This document shows positions 1-8,397 of a stretch of 64,000 bases of DNA, in pieces. Below the pieces are notes generated by a model that saw only the letters and a list, made by a program, of their open reading frames with translations, had not been told where the DNA came from and searched no databases. The stretch covers positions 3,286,001-3,350,000 of the forward strand of contig NZ_CP031598.1 of the NCBI RefSeq assembly GCF_008728195.1. Direction: 5' to 3'. The stretch's first letter is position 1. Each line of letters starts with the position of its first letter. The DNA is from Roseovarius indicus (GTDB taxonomy: Bacteria; Pseudomonadota; Alphaproteobacteria; Rhodobacterales; Rhodobacteraceae). The position numbers and the translations under genes are program-made.

Positions 1-383
1 CGGAAATGCGGCTCAATGCCGATGGCGACATGGTGCTCGATGGCACGCTGACCACCGGCGGCCCGACCCCCGCAGGCGGCTGCGACGCCGTCTTCGACGC
101 GGAATTCGAGCGCCTCTCCGTCTCCGATCACGCCACGCTGATGTGGGAGAACGGCCACCTGCCCGCCGTGGGTGCGACGCTGCCGGGCGCGCCGATCAAC
201 GTGTCGGAGAAGATGGGCGGGATCCTGAACGAGCTTGAGCACGCGCATATCTACATCGAAGAGCTGCACGCCCGGCTGGCCTTCCAGGAAGAGCAGCGCC
301 AGGCACAGGAGGCGGTCAATATCGCGCTTTCCGAACAGCTCGCGGCCCTCGCGGCCCGGCTCGAAAAGCTGGAGGTCCGTTGA
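1..383 (+). CDS. Array gene 1 (3' part): secreted tail-fibre-like protein, cassette A
   Basis: Only the last 126 or so residues are inside the window; the reading frame is open at base 1. It begins inside the conserved DGPEMRLNADGDM segment and carries a type A C-terminal cassette (ERLSVSDHATLMW, GHLPAVG, LNELEHAHIYIEELH), followed by an alanine- and glutamate-rich coiled-coil tail. It is unusual in having lost one cysteine of the conserved second Cys pair: it reads PTPAGGCD where its paralogues read PTCAGGCD or similar. That leaves a single unpaired cysteine in this region, unless another lies upstream. Function unknown; the family is inferred to be exported because the complete members have signal peptides. 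Confidence 0.9.
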   Translation, partial: EMRLNADGDMVLDGTLTTGGPTPAGGCDAVFDAEFERLSVSDHATLMWENGHLPAVGATLPGAPINVSEKMGGILNELEHAHIYIEELHARLAFQEEQRQAQEAVNIALSEQLAALAARLEKLEVR

Positions 384-466
384 CGCAAGGCGGGCCCTGG
401 CTTACAAAAATCCTTTATTAACCAATGACGTTGCCCGCGTGCAGCGCTTGAACAAAGGATTTCAGT

Positions 467-1627
467 ATGAAGGTTTTTCCGCTCTGCGCCGCACTTGTCG
501 TCGCGGCCTTTCCTGTCACGGCCGAACAGGTCTTCAACGAGAATGTCATCGTCGGCGGCGGCCTGTGCGCCGGTAATTACTGCCAGGCCGGCACCAGCTT
601 TCCCGAGGGGCTGCTGCGGCTCAGCACCCAGTCGCCGCGCATCCATTTCAACGACGCCTCGGCCGTCAATCAGCACGAATGGCAGATCCGCGCCAACGAG
701 GACAGCAGCAGCTATCTCAGCATGTTCTCGATCCTCGACCTGACCGCGGCCACCACGCCCTTCACCCTGTTCGGCGGTGCGCCGGACAACGCGCTCTGGG
801 TCGACGGCCATGGGCTGGTGGGCCTCGGCACATCGCTGCCCCAGCAGGATCTGCACATCGTGGCGTCGGGCAACTACCCCGGCATAAGGCTGGAGCGTAC
901 ACAGGCCCCAGCCCATTCATGGGACATCCTGGCCGATCAGACAGGGTTCGGCATCCGGGATGTGACCAGCAACAACAAGCTGCCGTTCTTCATCGCCAGC
1001 GATGCGCCCCCCTGGGCGATCTGGCTCGACAGCGCCGGCTATCTCGGGCTCGGAACGGATGACCCCGCCGCGCCGCTGGAACTGCGGCGCGAGGACAGCT
1101 TCAACTTCTTCCGCATCACCGCCGCCGGCGCGACGTTCAACGAGTCGGTGGATTTCGTATTCACCGAGGGCCCGCTCGGCACCGGAGAACTGCGCTACAA
1201 CATCGTCGATACCGACGGACCCGAGATGCGGCTGAACGCCGATGGCGACATGCGGATCGAGGGCGCGCTGACCACCGGCGGCCCCGCCTGCGACAGCGGC
1301 TGCGACGCGGTGTTCGACGCCGGGTTCGAGCGCCTCTCGGTCTCCGACCATGCCGCGCTCATGTGGGAGAACGGCCACCTTCCGGCGGTCGGCCCCACCC
1401 TGCCGGGGGCACCGATGAACGTGTCGGAGAAGGTGGCCGGCATCCTGAACGAACTCGAGCATGCGCATATCTATATCGAAACCCTCCACCGACGGGCCGC
1501 AGCACAGGAAGACCAACTTGCCCGTCAGGCCGAACAGCTGGTCGCGCAGGGTGCGGCCCTTGCCCAGCAGCAGGCGCTTACCGCCCGGCTGATGGCCCGG
1601 CTGGACCAGCTTGAACAGGGCAGCTAA
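467..1627 (+). CDS. Array gene 2: secreted tail-fibre-like protein, cassette A
   Basis: A 386-residue protein with a signal peptide at about 1-19 (cleavage near VTA-EQ). The first Cys pair is LCAGNYC. Two modules follow: the first ends at GLGTSLPQQDLHI, the second at GLGTDDP. Then come the conserved FRITA...GPLGTGELRYN core, the second Cys pair (CDSGC) and cassette A. The tail is longer than in most paralogues and is rich in Gln, Ala and Leu, as expected for a coiled coil. AAAGGA at 454-459, seven bases before the ATG, supports the start. Its N-terminal module (EQVFNENVIV) is closest to array gene 15, 16 kb away. Function unknown. Confidence 0.9.
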   Translation: MKVFPLCAALVVAAFPVTAEQVFNENVIVGGGLCAGNYCQAGTSFPEGLLRLSTQSPRIHFNDASAVNQHEWQIRANEDSSSYLSMFSILDLTAATTPFTLFGGAPDNALWVDGHGLVGLGTSLPQQDLHIVASGNYPGIRLERTQAPAHSWDILADQTGFGIRDVTSNNKLPFFIASDAPPWAIWLDSAGYLGLGTDDPAAPLELRREDSFNFFRITAAGATFNESVDFVFTEGPLGTGELRYNIVDTDGPEMRLNADGDMRIEGALTTGGPACDSGCDAVFDAGFERLSVSDHAALMWENGHLPAVGPTLPGAPMNVSEKVAGILNELEHAHIYIETLHRRAAAQEDQLARQAEQLVAQGAALAQQQALTARLMARLDQLEQGS

Positions 1628-1755
1628 GCCCCGTCCGGGCAGGCGGACCTTCCGGTTTTCCTCCATGGACGGAGCATCGCGAGCCACTTAACGTATATCA
1701 CATAGCCAACGGGCGACCTCGCCCGGCTTCCCCATAGTTAATAAGGTTGCCCCGA

Positions 1756-2964
1756 ATGTCCTTCATTATCCGTACCGCCTTTCCCCTTGCCATCGCCCTC
1801 GCCGCCGCCCCCGCCTGGGCACAAGACGTCATCGGAGACGACCTGGTCCTCTCCGGCGACATCACCCAGAACGGGTTCGGACCGAATTTCTTCGATGCCG
1901 CGTATTCCTCGTTCAGCGGCAGCATGTGTCTCGGGAACAACTGCACCACCAGCGAAGCCAACGGCCTCGGCAACCCGCCCCTCAAACTCAAATGGTCCGA
2001 AGCGGCAATCCTTTTCGAGGATACCAGTAGCAGCAGCTTCGCCGACCGTGACTGGCGCATCGCGGCCACCGGCAGTGCCTCGCAGGAAACCTTCCAGATC
2101 CAGGATTGGGGCGCCGACTGGTCAACCGGCACCGCCACAGCGCCCTTCGTCATTGTCGGCGACGCGCCCGCCAACGCCCTCTGGCTCGACCACACGGGCA
2201 ATATCGGCTTTGGCACCTCCCTGCCACAGGCCGACCTGCACGTTATCGGCGCCAGCTCCGCCGCCCTGCGGATGGAGGCCACCTCCGGCACGTCCCGCAC
2301 CTGGCAGGCCAACGCGAGCGAGGCCAGTTTCTGGATCGCCGACGTGACCGCCAACACCACGCCCTTCGCCCTTGAGGCCAACACCCCCAACGACACGTTG
2401 TGGCTTGCCAGCACCGGCTTTGTGGGCATCGGCACCGCCAGCCCCGACGCCCCGCTCGAGGTCAGCAACGACGACACGTTCAGCTACTTCCGCATCACTG
2501 CCGAGCAGGCCGCGATCAACCAGTCGGCCGACATGACCTTCACCGGCGGGCCCTTGGGCACGGGTGAGTTCCGCTACAACATCGTCGATGGCGACGGGCC
2601 GGAAATGAAGCTCAACGCCAATGGCGACATGGAGATCGACGGCACGCTCACCACCGGCGGTCCGACCTGCGCGGGCGGCTGCGATGCGGTGTTCGACGCG
2701 GAATTCGAGCGTCTCTCGGTCACCGATCACGCGGCGCTGATGTGGGACAAGGGCCACCTTCCGGCGGTCGGCCCTACCCTGCCGGGCGAAGCGTTCAACG
2801 TCACCGAGAAGATGGGCGCCATGCTCAACGAGCTGGAGCATGCGCATATCTATATCGAGGAGCTGCACGCCGAGCTTGGCGCGCAGAAGGCCGAAAAGTC
2901 GGAAATGCAGGCCCAGATCGCCGCCCTGACCGCCCGTCTCGACGCGCTCGAGGTGGCCGAGTGA
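1756..2964 (+). CDS. Array gene 3: secreted tail-fibre-like protein, cassette A
   Basis: A 402-residue protein with a signal peptide at about 1-22 (PAWA-QD). The N-terminal module is the most divergent of the array: between the signal peptide and the Cys pair (CLGNNC) lies an extra segment rich in Phe, Ser and Gly. Modules end at GFGTSLPQADLHV and GIGTASPDAPLEV, followed by the common core, CAGGC and cassette A, with MWDKGHLPAVG in place of the usual MWENGHLPAVG. An in-frame TTG lies nine bases upstream, but AAGG at 1743-1746 is spaced correctly for the ATG at 1756. Function unknown. Confidence 0.9.
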   Translation: MSFIIRTAFPLAIALAAAPAWAQDVIGDDLVLSGDITQNGFGPNFFDAAYSSFSGSMCLGNNCTTSEANGLGNPPLKLKWSEAAILFEDTSSSSFADRDWRIAATGSASQETFQIQDWGADWSTGTATAPFVIVGDAPANALWLDHTGNIGFGTSLPQADLHVIGASSAALRMEATSGTSRTWQANASEASFWIADVTANTTPFALEANTPNDTLWLASTGFVGIGTASPDAPLEVSNDDTFSYFRITAEQAAINQSADMTFTGGPLGTGEFRYNIVDGDGPEMKLNANGDMEIDGTLTTGGPTCAGGCDAVFDAEFERLSVTDHAALMWDKGHLPAVGPTLPGEAFNVTEKMGAMLNELEHAHIYIEELHAELGAQKAEKSEMQAQIAALTARLDALEVAE

Positions 2965-3113
2965 CGCAAGCCGGTCCTTCCGGGGAGATTTTCCCCGGAA
3001 GGTCTGGAAAACCCGACTTTTTTCGTTAGTCTTTCGAGATTAGAAAAACCTTGTTCCGCGCAATTCCGGCGTGGCCTTGACGTTATTGCTTGATTAAAAA
3101 AGGGACCCAATCA

Positions 3114-4238
3114 ATGAAACATGCTCTCCTGACAGTTGCGACCGGAACGGCTCTCGCCCTTGGCTCCGCGACGCTGACGACCGCACAAACCGTCCTGTCG
3201 GGGGATCACAGCGTCGATGGCAAGCTATGCGTGGGCACCCCCTGCGACGGCGCCGAGACCTTCGACCAGATCGACGCGCAGAAGATCAAAGGCTCGCTGG
3301 TGTCGCTCCGCTTCGAAGACACCTCCGGCGCCACACACCCCAACCGCGACTGGCGCCTGCGCGTCAATGATGGCGGCAGCTTCGCCGATGGCGGGCTCGA
3401 CCGCTTCTCGATCGAGGATGTCGATGCCGGCACCATTCCGTTCACCATCGTCGGCGACGCCCCGACCAACTCGTTTTTCGTCAGCAACTTCGGCAATGTC
3501 GGCCTTGGCACGAGCTTGCCCGTCGGGCCCCTTCACATCGTGAACCAGGGCTACAGCCAGGTGAAGCTGGAATCGACGGGGACGCAGTCACGCACGTGGG
3601 ACCTGTATTCCAACGGGAACACCTTCACTGTCCGCGACAGCACCGACTTCAAGGACATTTTCGTTATCGGCAAGTCAGCGCCCAGCCATTCGCTGACGGT
3701 CAGTCAGATCACCGGCAATGTCGGGGTCGGAACACAGTATGCCAGCGCCCCGTTCGAGGTGAGCCGGGACGAAACCTACAACTATTTCCGCATCACCGCC
3801 GCGCAGGCCCTGATCAACCAGTCCGTCGACATCACCTTCACCGGCGGGCCGCTCGGCACCGGCGAGCTGCGCTACAACATCGTCGATGACGACGGTCCCG
3901 AGATGAAGCTCAACGCCGAAGGCGACATGGAGATCGACGGCACGCTGACGACCGGCGGCCCGACCTGCGCCAGCGGCTGCGACGCGGTCTTCGATGCCGA
4001 ATTCGACCGCCTGTCGGTCACCGAGCATGCCGCGCTGATGTGGGAAAACGGCCACCTTCCCGCCGTGGGCCCCACCCTGCCCGGCCAACCCATGAACGTC
4101 TCCGAGAAGATGGGCGCCGTGCTCAACGAGCTCGAGCATGCACATATCTATATCGAGGAGCTGCACGCCGAGCAGGCGGCCGCCAATGCCCGCATCGCAC
4201 GGCTGGAGGCGGCCTTGCAGGCGCTGACAGAGCACTGA
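3114..4238 (+). CDS. Array gene 4: secreted tail-fibre-like protein, cassette A
   Basis: A 374-residue protein with a signal peptide at about 1-24 (MKHALLTVATGT...TTA-QT). Its first 130 or so residues and its upstream leader are close to those of array gene 6, which differs in the middle and at the C-terminus. The first Cys pair is LCVGTPC. Modules end at GLGTSLPVGPLHI and GVGTQYASAPFEV; the region between them is hypervariable. The core, CASGC and cassette A follow, then a short tail. An AAAAAAGGGA tract before the ATG is the ribosome binding site; an in-frame TTG at 3090 is less likely. Function unknown. Confidence 0.9.
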   Translation: MKHALLTVATGTALALGSATLTTAQTVLSGDHSVDGKLCVGTPCDGAETFDQIDAQKIKGSLVSLRFEDTSGATHPNRDWRLRVNDGGSFADGGLDRFSIEDVDAGTIPFTIVGDAPTNSFFVSNFGNVGLGTSLPVGPLHIVNQGYSQVKLESTGTQSRTWDLYSNGNTFTVRDSTDFKDIFVIGKSAPSHSLTVSQITGNVGVGTQYASAPFEVSRDETYNYFRITAAQALINQSVDITFTGGPLGTGELRYNIVDDDGPEMKLNAEGDMEIDGTLTTGGPTCASGCDAVFDAEFDRLSVTEHAALMWENGHLPAVGPTLPGQPMNVSEKMGAVLNELEHAHIYIEELHAEQAAANARIARLEAALQALTEH

Positions 4239-4282
4239 TCCGCCAAATCTGACCGGGGAATGCCCTGCGCTGTCAGCTCATG

Positions 4283-4303
4283 CGGCCCGGGGCGCCCGGG
4301 CCG
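4283..4303 (+). terminator. GC-rich hairpin between array genes 4 and 5
   Basis: A perfect 9-bp stem (CGGCCCGGG / CCCGGGCCG) with a three-base loop lies 45 bases after the stop of array gene 4. There is no T-run after it, so it may be a factor-assisted terminator, an mRNA end stabiliser or neither. Confidence 0.4.
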
Positions 4304-4443
4304 TGCGACCGCGGCGCCAAAGATGGGCGGCCAGGCGAATAAAGTGATCGGAAACCGGAACAGGCCAATGTTTTACTTGTGACAATCCGGGCGGCGGGTA
4401 AGCTCCATCAGAGCTTTGATCCTCTATCGCCAAAGGAATTGCC

Positions 4444-5649
4444 GTGCCCCGTCTTTCTCATGCCCTGACCCTGTCCACATGCCTTGCGGTGCCTCTCCCC
4501 GCCCTCGCCCAGACCGTGCTGTCGGGCAATTACAGCATCGACGGCTTTCTCTGCGTCGGCAACGCCTGCACCGGCTCCGAGACGTTTGATGCGTTTGACG
4601 ACCTCAAGATCAAGGGCTCGGCCATCGGTATCCTGTTCGAGGATACCGAGGGTTCCTCGACCCATGACTGGCGGCTTCAGGCCAACGCCACGAACGAGGA
4701 TTCCTTCTTCCTCCGCGATGTGACCGACGGCACGACACCGTTCAAGATCCTCGGCTTCGCACCGGACAACAGCCTGTTTGTCGACAGCGACGGTGAGATC
4801 GGCCTCGGCACCTCGGTCCCGCAAGCGCGACTGCATGTCGAGACGACCGCGAGCTCCGGCATCCGGATCAACCGGTCCAACACAAGCGCCGGTCAGCAGG
4901 CCTGGGAAACGTATATCGACCCAAACGGGAAATTCGCCATCCTGGACGCCACAAACACCACGGCGCCTATCGGGATCTCGCCGGGGACACCGTCGGGGGC
5001 GCTGCTCTTCGGGTCCACCCGCACCGTCTTCAACAATGCATCCGAGGACTTCAATTTTGAAGTCCGGGGCCAAGCCTACAGACCGCTGATCTTTGCCAAT
5101 GCCGGCACCGGCCGCGTGGGCATAGGCACCGACGGCCCCGACGCCCCGCTCGAAGTCAGCAGCAACGAGACGTTCAGTTACTTCCGCATCACCGCCGAGC
5201 AGGCCGCGATCAACAAGTCGGTCGACGTCACCTTCACCGGCGGCCCCCTCGGCACCGGCGAGCTGCGCTACAACATCGTCGATGGCGACGGGCCCGAGAT
5301 GAAGCTGAACGCCAATGGCGACATCGAGATCGGCGGCACGCTCACTACCGGCGGCCCCACCTGCGCCAGCGGCTGCGACGCGGTGTTCGACGCCGAATTC
5401 GAGCGCCTCTCCGTCACCGAGCATGCCGCGCTGATGTGGGACAAGGGCTATCTTCCGGCGGTCGGCCCGACCCTGCCGGGCCAGCCCATGAACGTCTCGG
5501 AAAAGATGGGCGCCGTTCTGAACGAACTGGAACACGCGCATATCTATATCGAAGAGCTGCACCGCGAGAACGCCGCCCGGGAAGCGCGCTTCGAGGCGCG
5601 GATCGCCGCCCTGACCGCCCGTCTCGATGCGCTCGAGACGGGTGACTGA
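4444..5649 (+). CDS. Array gene 5: secreted tail-fibre-like protein, cassette A, long middle
   Basis: A 401-residue protein that starts with GTG at 4444; AAAGGA at 4432-4437 supports this. The signal peptide ends near PALA-QT at about residue 22. The first Cys pair is LCVGNAC. The middle section is about 30 residues longer than in most paralogues and contains SGIRINRS, a feature shared with array gene 12 (AGIRINRS). Modules end at GLGTSVPQARLHV and GIGTDGPDAPLEV. The core, CASGC and cassette A (MWDKGYLPAVG) follow, with a tail ending ARLDALETGD. Function unknown. Confidence 0.9.
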   Translation: MPRLSHALTLSTCLAVPLPALAQTVLSGNYSIDGFLCVGNACTGSETFDAFDDLKIKGSAIGILFEDTEGSSTHDWRLQANATNEDSFFLRDVTDGTTPFKILGFAPDNSLFVDSDGEIGLGTSVPQARLHVETTASSGIRINRSNTSAGQQAWETYIDPNGKFAILDATNTTAPIGISPGTPSGALLFGSTRTVFNNASEDFNFEVRGQAYRPLIFANAGTGRVGIGTDGPDAPLEVSSNETFSYFRITAEQAAINKSVDVTFTGGPLGTGELRYNIVDGDGPEMKLNANGDIEIGGTLTTGGPTCASGCDAVFDAEFERLSVTEHAALMWDKGYLPAVGPTLPGQPMNVSEKMGAVLNELEHAHIYIEELHRENAAREARFEARIAALTARLDALETGD

Positions 5650-5741
5650 CGCAAACCGGCACCTCAGGAAATTTTCTCGCCGCAAAGTCTGGTAAACCCG
5701 ACTTTTTTCGTTAGCCTTTTGGGCCTAGAAAGGCCCGCATT

Positions 5742-5760
5742 CCGCGCAATTGTGGCGCGG
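5742..5760 (+). repeat. Hairpin in the array gene 5-6 spacer
   Basis: Stem CCGCGC / GCGCGG with loop AATTGTG. It follows a smaller hairpin at 5721-5736 (GGGCC / GGCCC). The core CGCGCAATT recurs in the spacers before array genes 4 (about 3058) and 7 (about 7018), so it belongs to a leader that was duplicated with the genes. Whether it acts in regulation cannot be told from the sequence. Confidence 0.4.
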
Positions 5761-5796
5761 GGTACAGTTATTGATTGATTAAGAAGGACCCCATCG

Positions 5797-6930
5797 ATGA
5801 AACATGCTCTCCTGACAGTTGCGACCGGAACAGTGCTGACCCTGGGTTCCGCCACGCTGACGACCGCACAGACCGTCCTGTCGGGGGATCACAGCGTCGA
5901 TGGCAAACTTTGCGTCGGCTCGTCCTGCCACGGCGCCGAGACCTTCGACCAGATCGACGCGCAAAAGATCAAAGGCACGCTGGTGTCGCTCCGCTTCGAG
6001 GATACCTCGGGCTCCACCCACCCCGGCCGCGACTGGCGTCTGCGCGTCAATGACGGCGGCAGCCTCTCCACCGGCGGGCTCAATCGCTTCTCGGTCGAGG
6101 ATGTGGACGCCGGCACCATCCCCTTCACCATCGTCGGCGACGCCCCCGACAACGCCCTTTTCATCGACCGCTTCGGCCGGATCGGGCTGGGCACCACGCT
6201 GCCCTTCAACGATCTGCACATCGTCAGCAGCTACAGGCCCACCATTCGCCTCGAACAGGACAACACCGCCGGCCCGGTCGCGCAGATCTTCGAACTCGAG
6301 GCCGACGATCGCGGCTTTCGGATCAACGACGCGAGCAACTACAATGATGCCATCTTCCAGATCGAGGACGGGGCCCCGGCCTATGCCCTCAGTATCGCCG
6401 GAACAGGCAATGTCGGGTTCGGAACGCTGTCCCCCTCCGCCCCGCTCGAGCTGAGCCGCGACGACACCTACAACTATTTCCGCATCACCGCCGCGCAGGC
6501 CGCGATCAACGAGTCCGTCGACATCACCTTCACCGGCGGCCCCCTCGGCACCGGCGAGCTGCGCTACAACGTCGTCGATGGCGACGGCCCCGAGATGAAG
6601 CTCAACGCCGATGGCGACATGCAGATCGACGGCACGCTGACGACCGCGGGCTCCTGTTCGGTCGGTTGCGACGCGGTGTTCGAGGCCGACTACCCCCTGC
6701 CCTCGATCGAGGACCACCTGGCCGAGACCCTCGCGCTCGGCCACCTGCCCAATGTCGGCCCCACCCGCCAAGGCGAGCCCTGGGACATGACCGACAAGAT
6801 GGGCCGCGTGCTCAACGAGCTCGAGCACGCCCACCTCTATATCGGTCAGTTGCACGCCCAGAACAGCGCCCAGGCCGCCCAGATCGCCGCGCTTTCGGCC
6901 CGGCTCGATGCGATAGAGGCGGATGACTGA
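5797..6930 (+). CDS. Array gene 6: secreted tail-fibre-like protein, cassette B
   Basis: A 377-residue protein with the same signal peptide and N-terminal module as array gene 4 (MKHALLTVATGT, LSGDHSVDGKLCVG). It diverges from gene 4 in the hypervariable middle (about residues 140-205), rejoins it in the FRITAAQA...GTLTT core, and then switches to cassette B: CSVGC, DYPLPSIEDH, ALGHLPNVGPTRQGEPW, MGRVLNELEHAHLYIGQLH. Leader sequences from about 5680 also match those of gene 4. AAGAAGGA before the ATG is the ribosome binding site. Function unknown; the gene 4/gene 6 pair is the clearest case of mosaic structure. Confidence 0.9.
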   Translation: MKHALLTVATGTVLTLGSATLTTAQTVLSGDHSVDGKLCVGSSCHGAETFDQIDAQKIKGTLVSLRFEDTSGSTHPGRDWRLRVNDGGSLSTGGLNRFSVEDVDAGTIPFTIVGDAPDNALFIDRFGRIGLGTTLPFNDLHIVSSYRPTIRLEQDNTAGPVAQIFELEADDRGFRINDASNYNDAIFQIEDGAPAYALSIAGTGNVGFGTLSPSAPLELSRDDTYNYFRITAAQAAINESVDITFTGGPLGTGELRYNVVDGDGPEMKLNADGDMQIDGTLTTAGSCSVGCDAVFEADYPLPSIEDHLAETLALGHLPNVGPTRQGEPWDMTDKMGRVLNELEHAHLYIGQLHAQNSAQAAQIAALSARLDAIEADD

Positions 6931-7072
6931 CGCCGACCGGGCATTTTCCTGCAACGGTTGAAAAAGTCTGGCATTCCGGGGTTTCCCCGTTACCGTGACC
7001 GGTGTTGAACCCGGTGCCGCGCAATTTACCGCGCGGGCTTATGTCATTTCTTAACGTCAAAGGATAAAATCG

Positions 7073-8251
7073 ATGAAGCGCGCATTCCTTCACGCCCTGG
7101 CCGGCGCGGTCGTGGCCGCCTGTCCGGCAACCCTGACCCTCGCACAATCCACCGTTCTGGCGGGCGATCATGCCATAGATGGCCGTGCCTGTATCGGTCC
7201 GTTCTGCGATGGGTCGACAAGCTTTCCGCCTGTCGAGGCGCTGAAGCTCAACGGCTATACCGTCGGCATCGGCTTCGAAGACGCCTCCGACGGCACCGGC
7301 TTCCCCGACCGCGACTGGCGGCTGCTGGTCAACGACGACATCTCCACGGCGACCGGCGGTATCTCCCGCTTCTCGGTCGAGGATATCGACGCCAGCACGA
7401 TCCCCTTCACCATCGAGGGCGGCGCCCCCGAGAACGCATTCTACATGGCGGATGACGGGGATATCGGCCTGGGAACCTCCATGCCGCAGGCATCGCTGCA
7501 CGTGGCCTCCCAGACGTTCCCGACGTTGCGGCTTGAGCGAACGAGCCCGCCCACATCGGAGTGGAACATCGCAGCGTCCCCGGGGACCCTGCGTATCCGC
7601 GATGTCGAGACCTGGACCATCCCGTTCAGCATTGTCACCGGCGCCCCGACCAACGCCCTGACCATCGCCGAGAGCGGCAATATCGGCATCGGCACCTCCG
7701 AGGCCGCAGCACCGCTGGAGGTCAGTGACGACGCCACCTTCAGCTTCTTCCGCATCACCGCGGCGCAGGCCGCGATCAACCAGTCGGTCGACATCACCTT
7801 CACCGGCGGGCCGCTCGGCACGGGCGAGCTGCGCTACAACATCGTCGACGGCGACGGCCCCGAGATGAAGCTGAACGCCGATGGCGACATGCAGATCCTG
7901 GGCACGCTGACCACCGGCGGGCCCAGCTGCACGGGCGGCTGCGACGCGGTCTTCACCGAAGAGCGGATCATCCCGGAAGCGGACTATGCCGCGCGGATGT
8001 GGGCCGATGGCTACCTGCCCCATGTCGGCCCGACCGCGCCGGAAACGCCGGTCAACGTGAGCGAGAAGCTGGGCGGCATCCTGAACGCGCTGGAACATGC
8101 GCATGTGTTCATCGACCGGCAGAACAGCCGCATCGAAACGCTCGAGGCGGAAAAAGCGGCCCAGAACGACCGGATCGCGGCCCAGGACGCCCGGATCGAG
8201 GCGCTTCTGGCTCGGATGGAGGCGATCGAAACGGGTCAGCGCGCCGACTGA
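7073..8251 (+). CDS. Array gene 7: secreted tail-fibre-like protein, cassette C
   Basis: A 392-residue protein with a signal peptide at about 1-24 (TLA-QS). The first Cys pair is CIGPFC. Modules end at GLGTSMPQASLHV and GIGTSEAAAPLEV. The core is followed by CTGGC and the rarer cassette C: ERIIPEADYAARMW, GYLPHVGPT, LNALEHAHVFIDRQN. Its tail is a clear heptad-like coiled coil ending IEALLARMEAIE. Only array gene 13 shares cassette C. AAAGGA before the ATG supports the start. Function unknown. Confidence 0.9.
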   Translation: MKRAFLHALAGAVVAACPATLTLAQSTVLAGDHAIDGRACIGPFCDGSTSFPPVEALKLNGYTVGIGFEDASDGTGFPDRDWRLLVNDDISTATGGISRFSVEDIDASTIPFTIEGGAPENAFYMADDGDIGLGTSMPQASLHVASQTFPTLRLERTSPPTSEWNIAASPGTLRIRDVETWTIPFSIVTGAPTNALTIAESGNIGIGTSEAAAPLEVSDDATFSFFRITAAQAAINQSVDITFTGGPLGTGELRYNIVDGDGPEMKLNADGDMQILGTLTTGGPSCTGGCDAVFTEERIIPEADYAARMWADGYLPHVGPTAPETPVNVSEKLGGILNALEHAHVFIDRQNSRIETLEAEKAAQNDRIAAQDARIEALLARMEAIETGQRAD

Positions 8252-8397
8252 CCGCGCCTGCGCAAGTCACCTGCCGGGGCGCGCCACGCCCCGGTATTGC
8301 AGGCGCGCGAAAGGCAGTCAGAAAGGCTTTTGCGGAATCACTCCCCTGACGTAAGCTGCGCCGGATCTTTCAGGCATATTCTTCAAAGGAATTTCCG

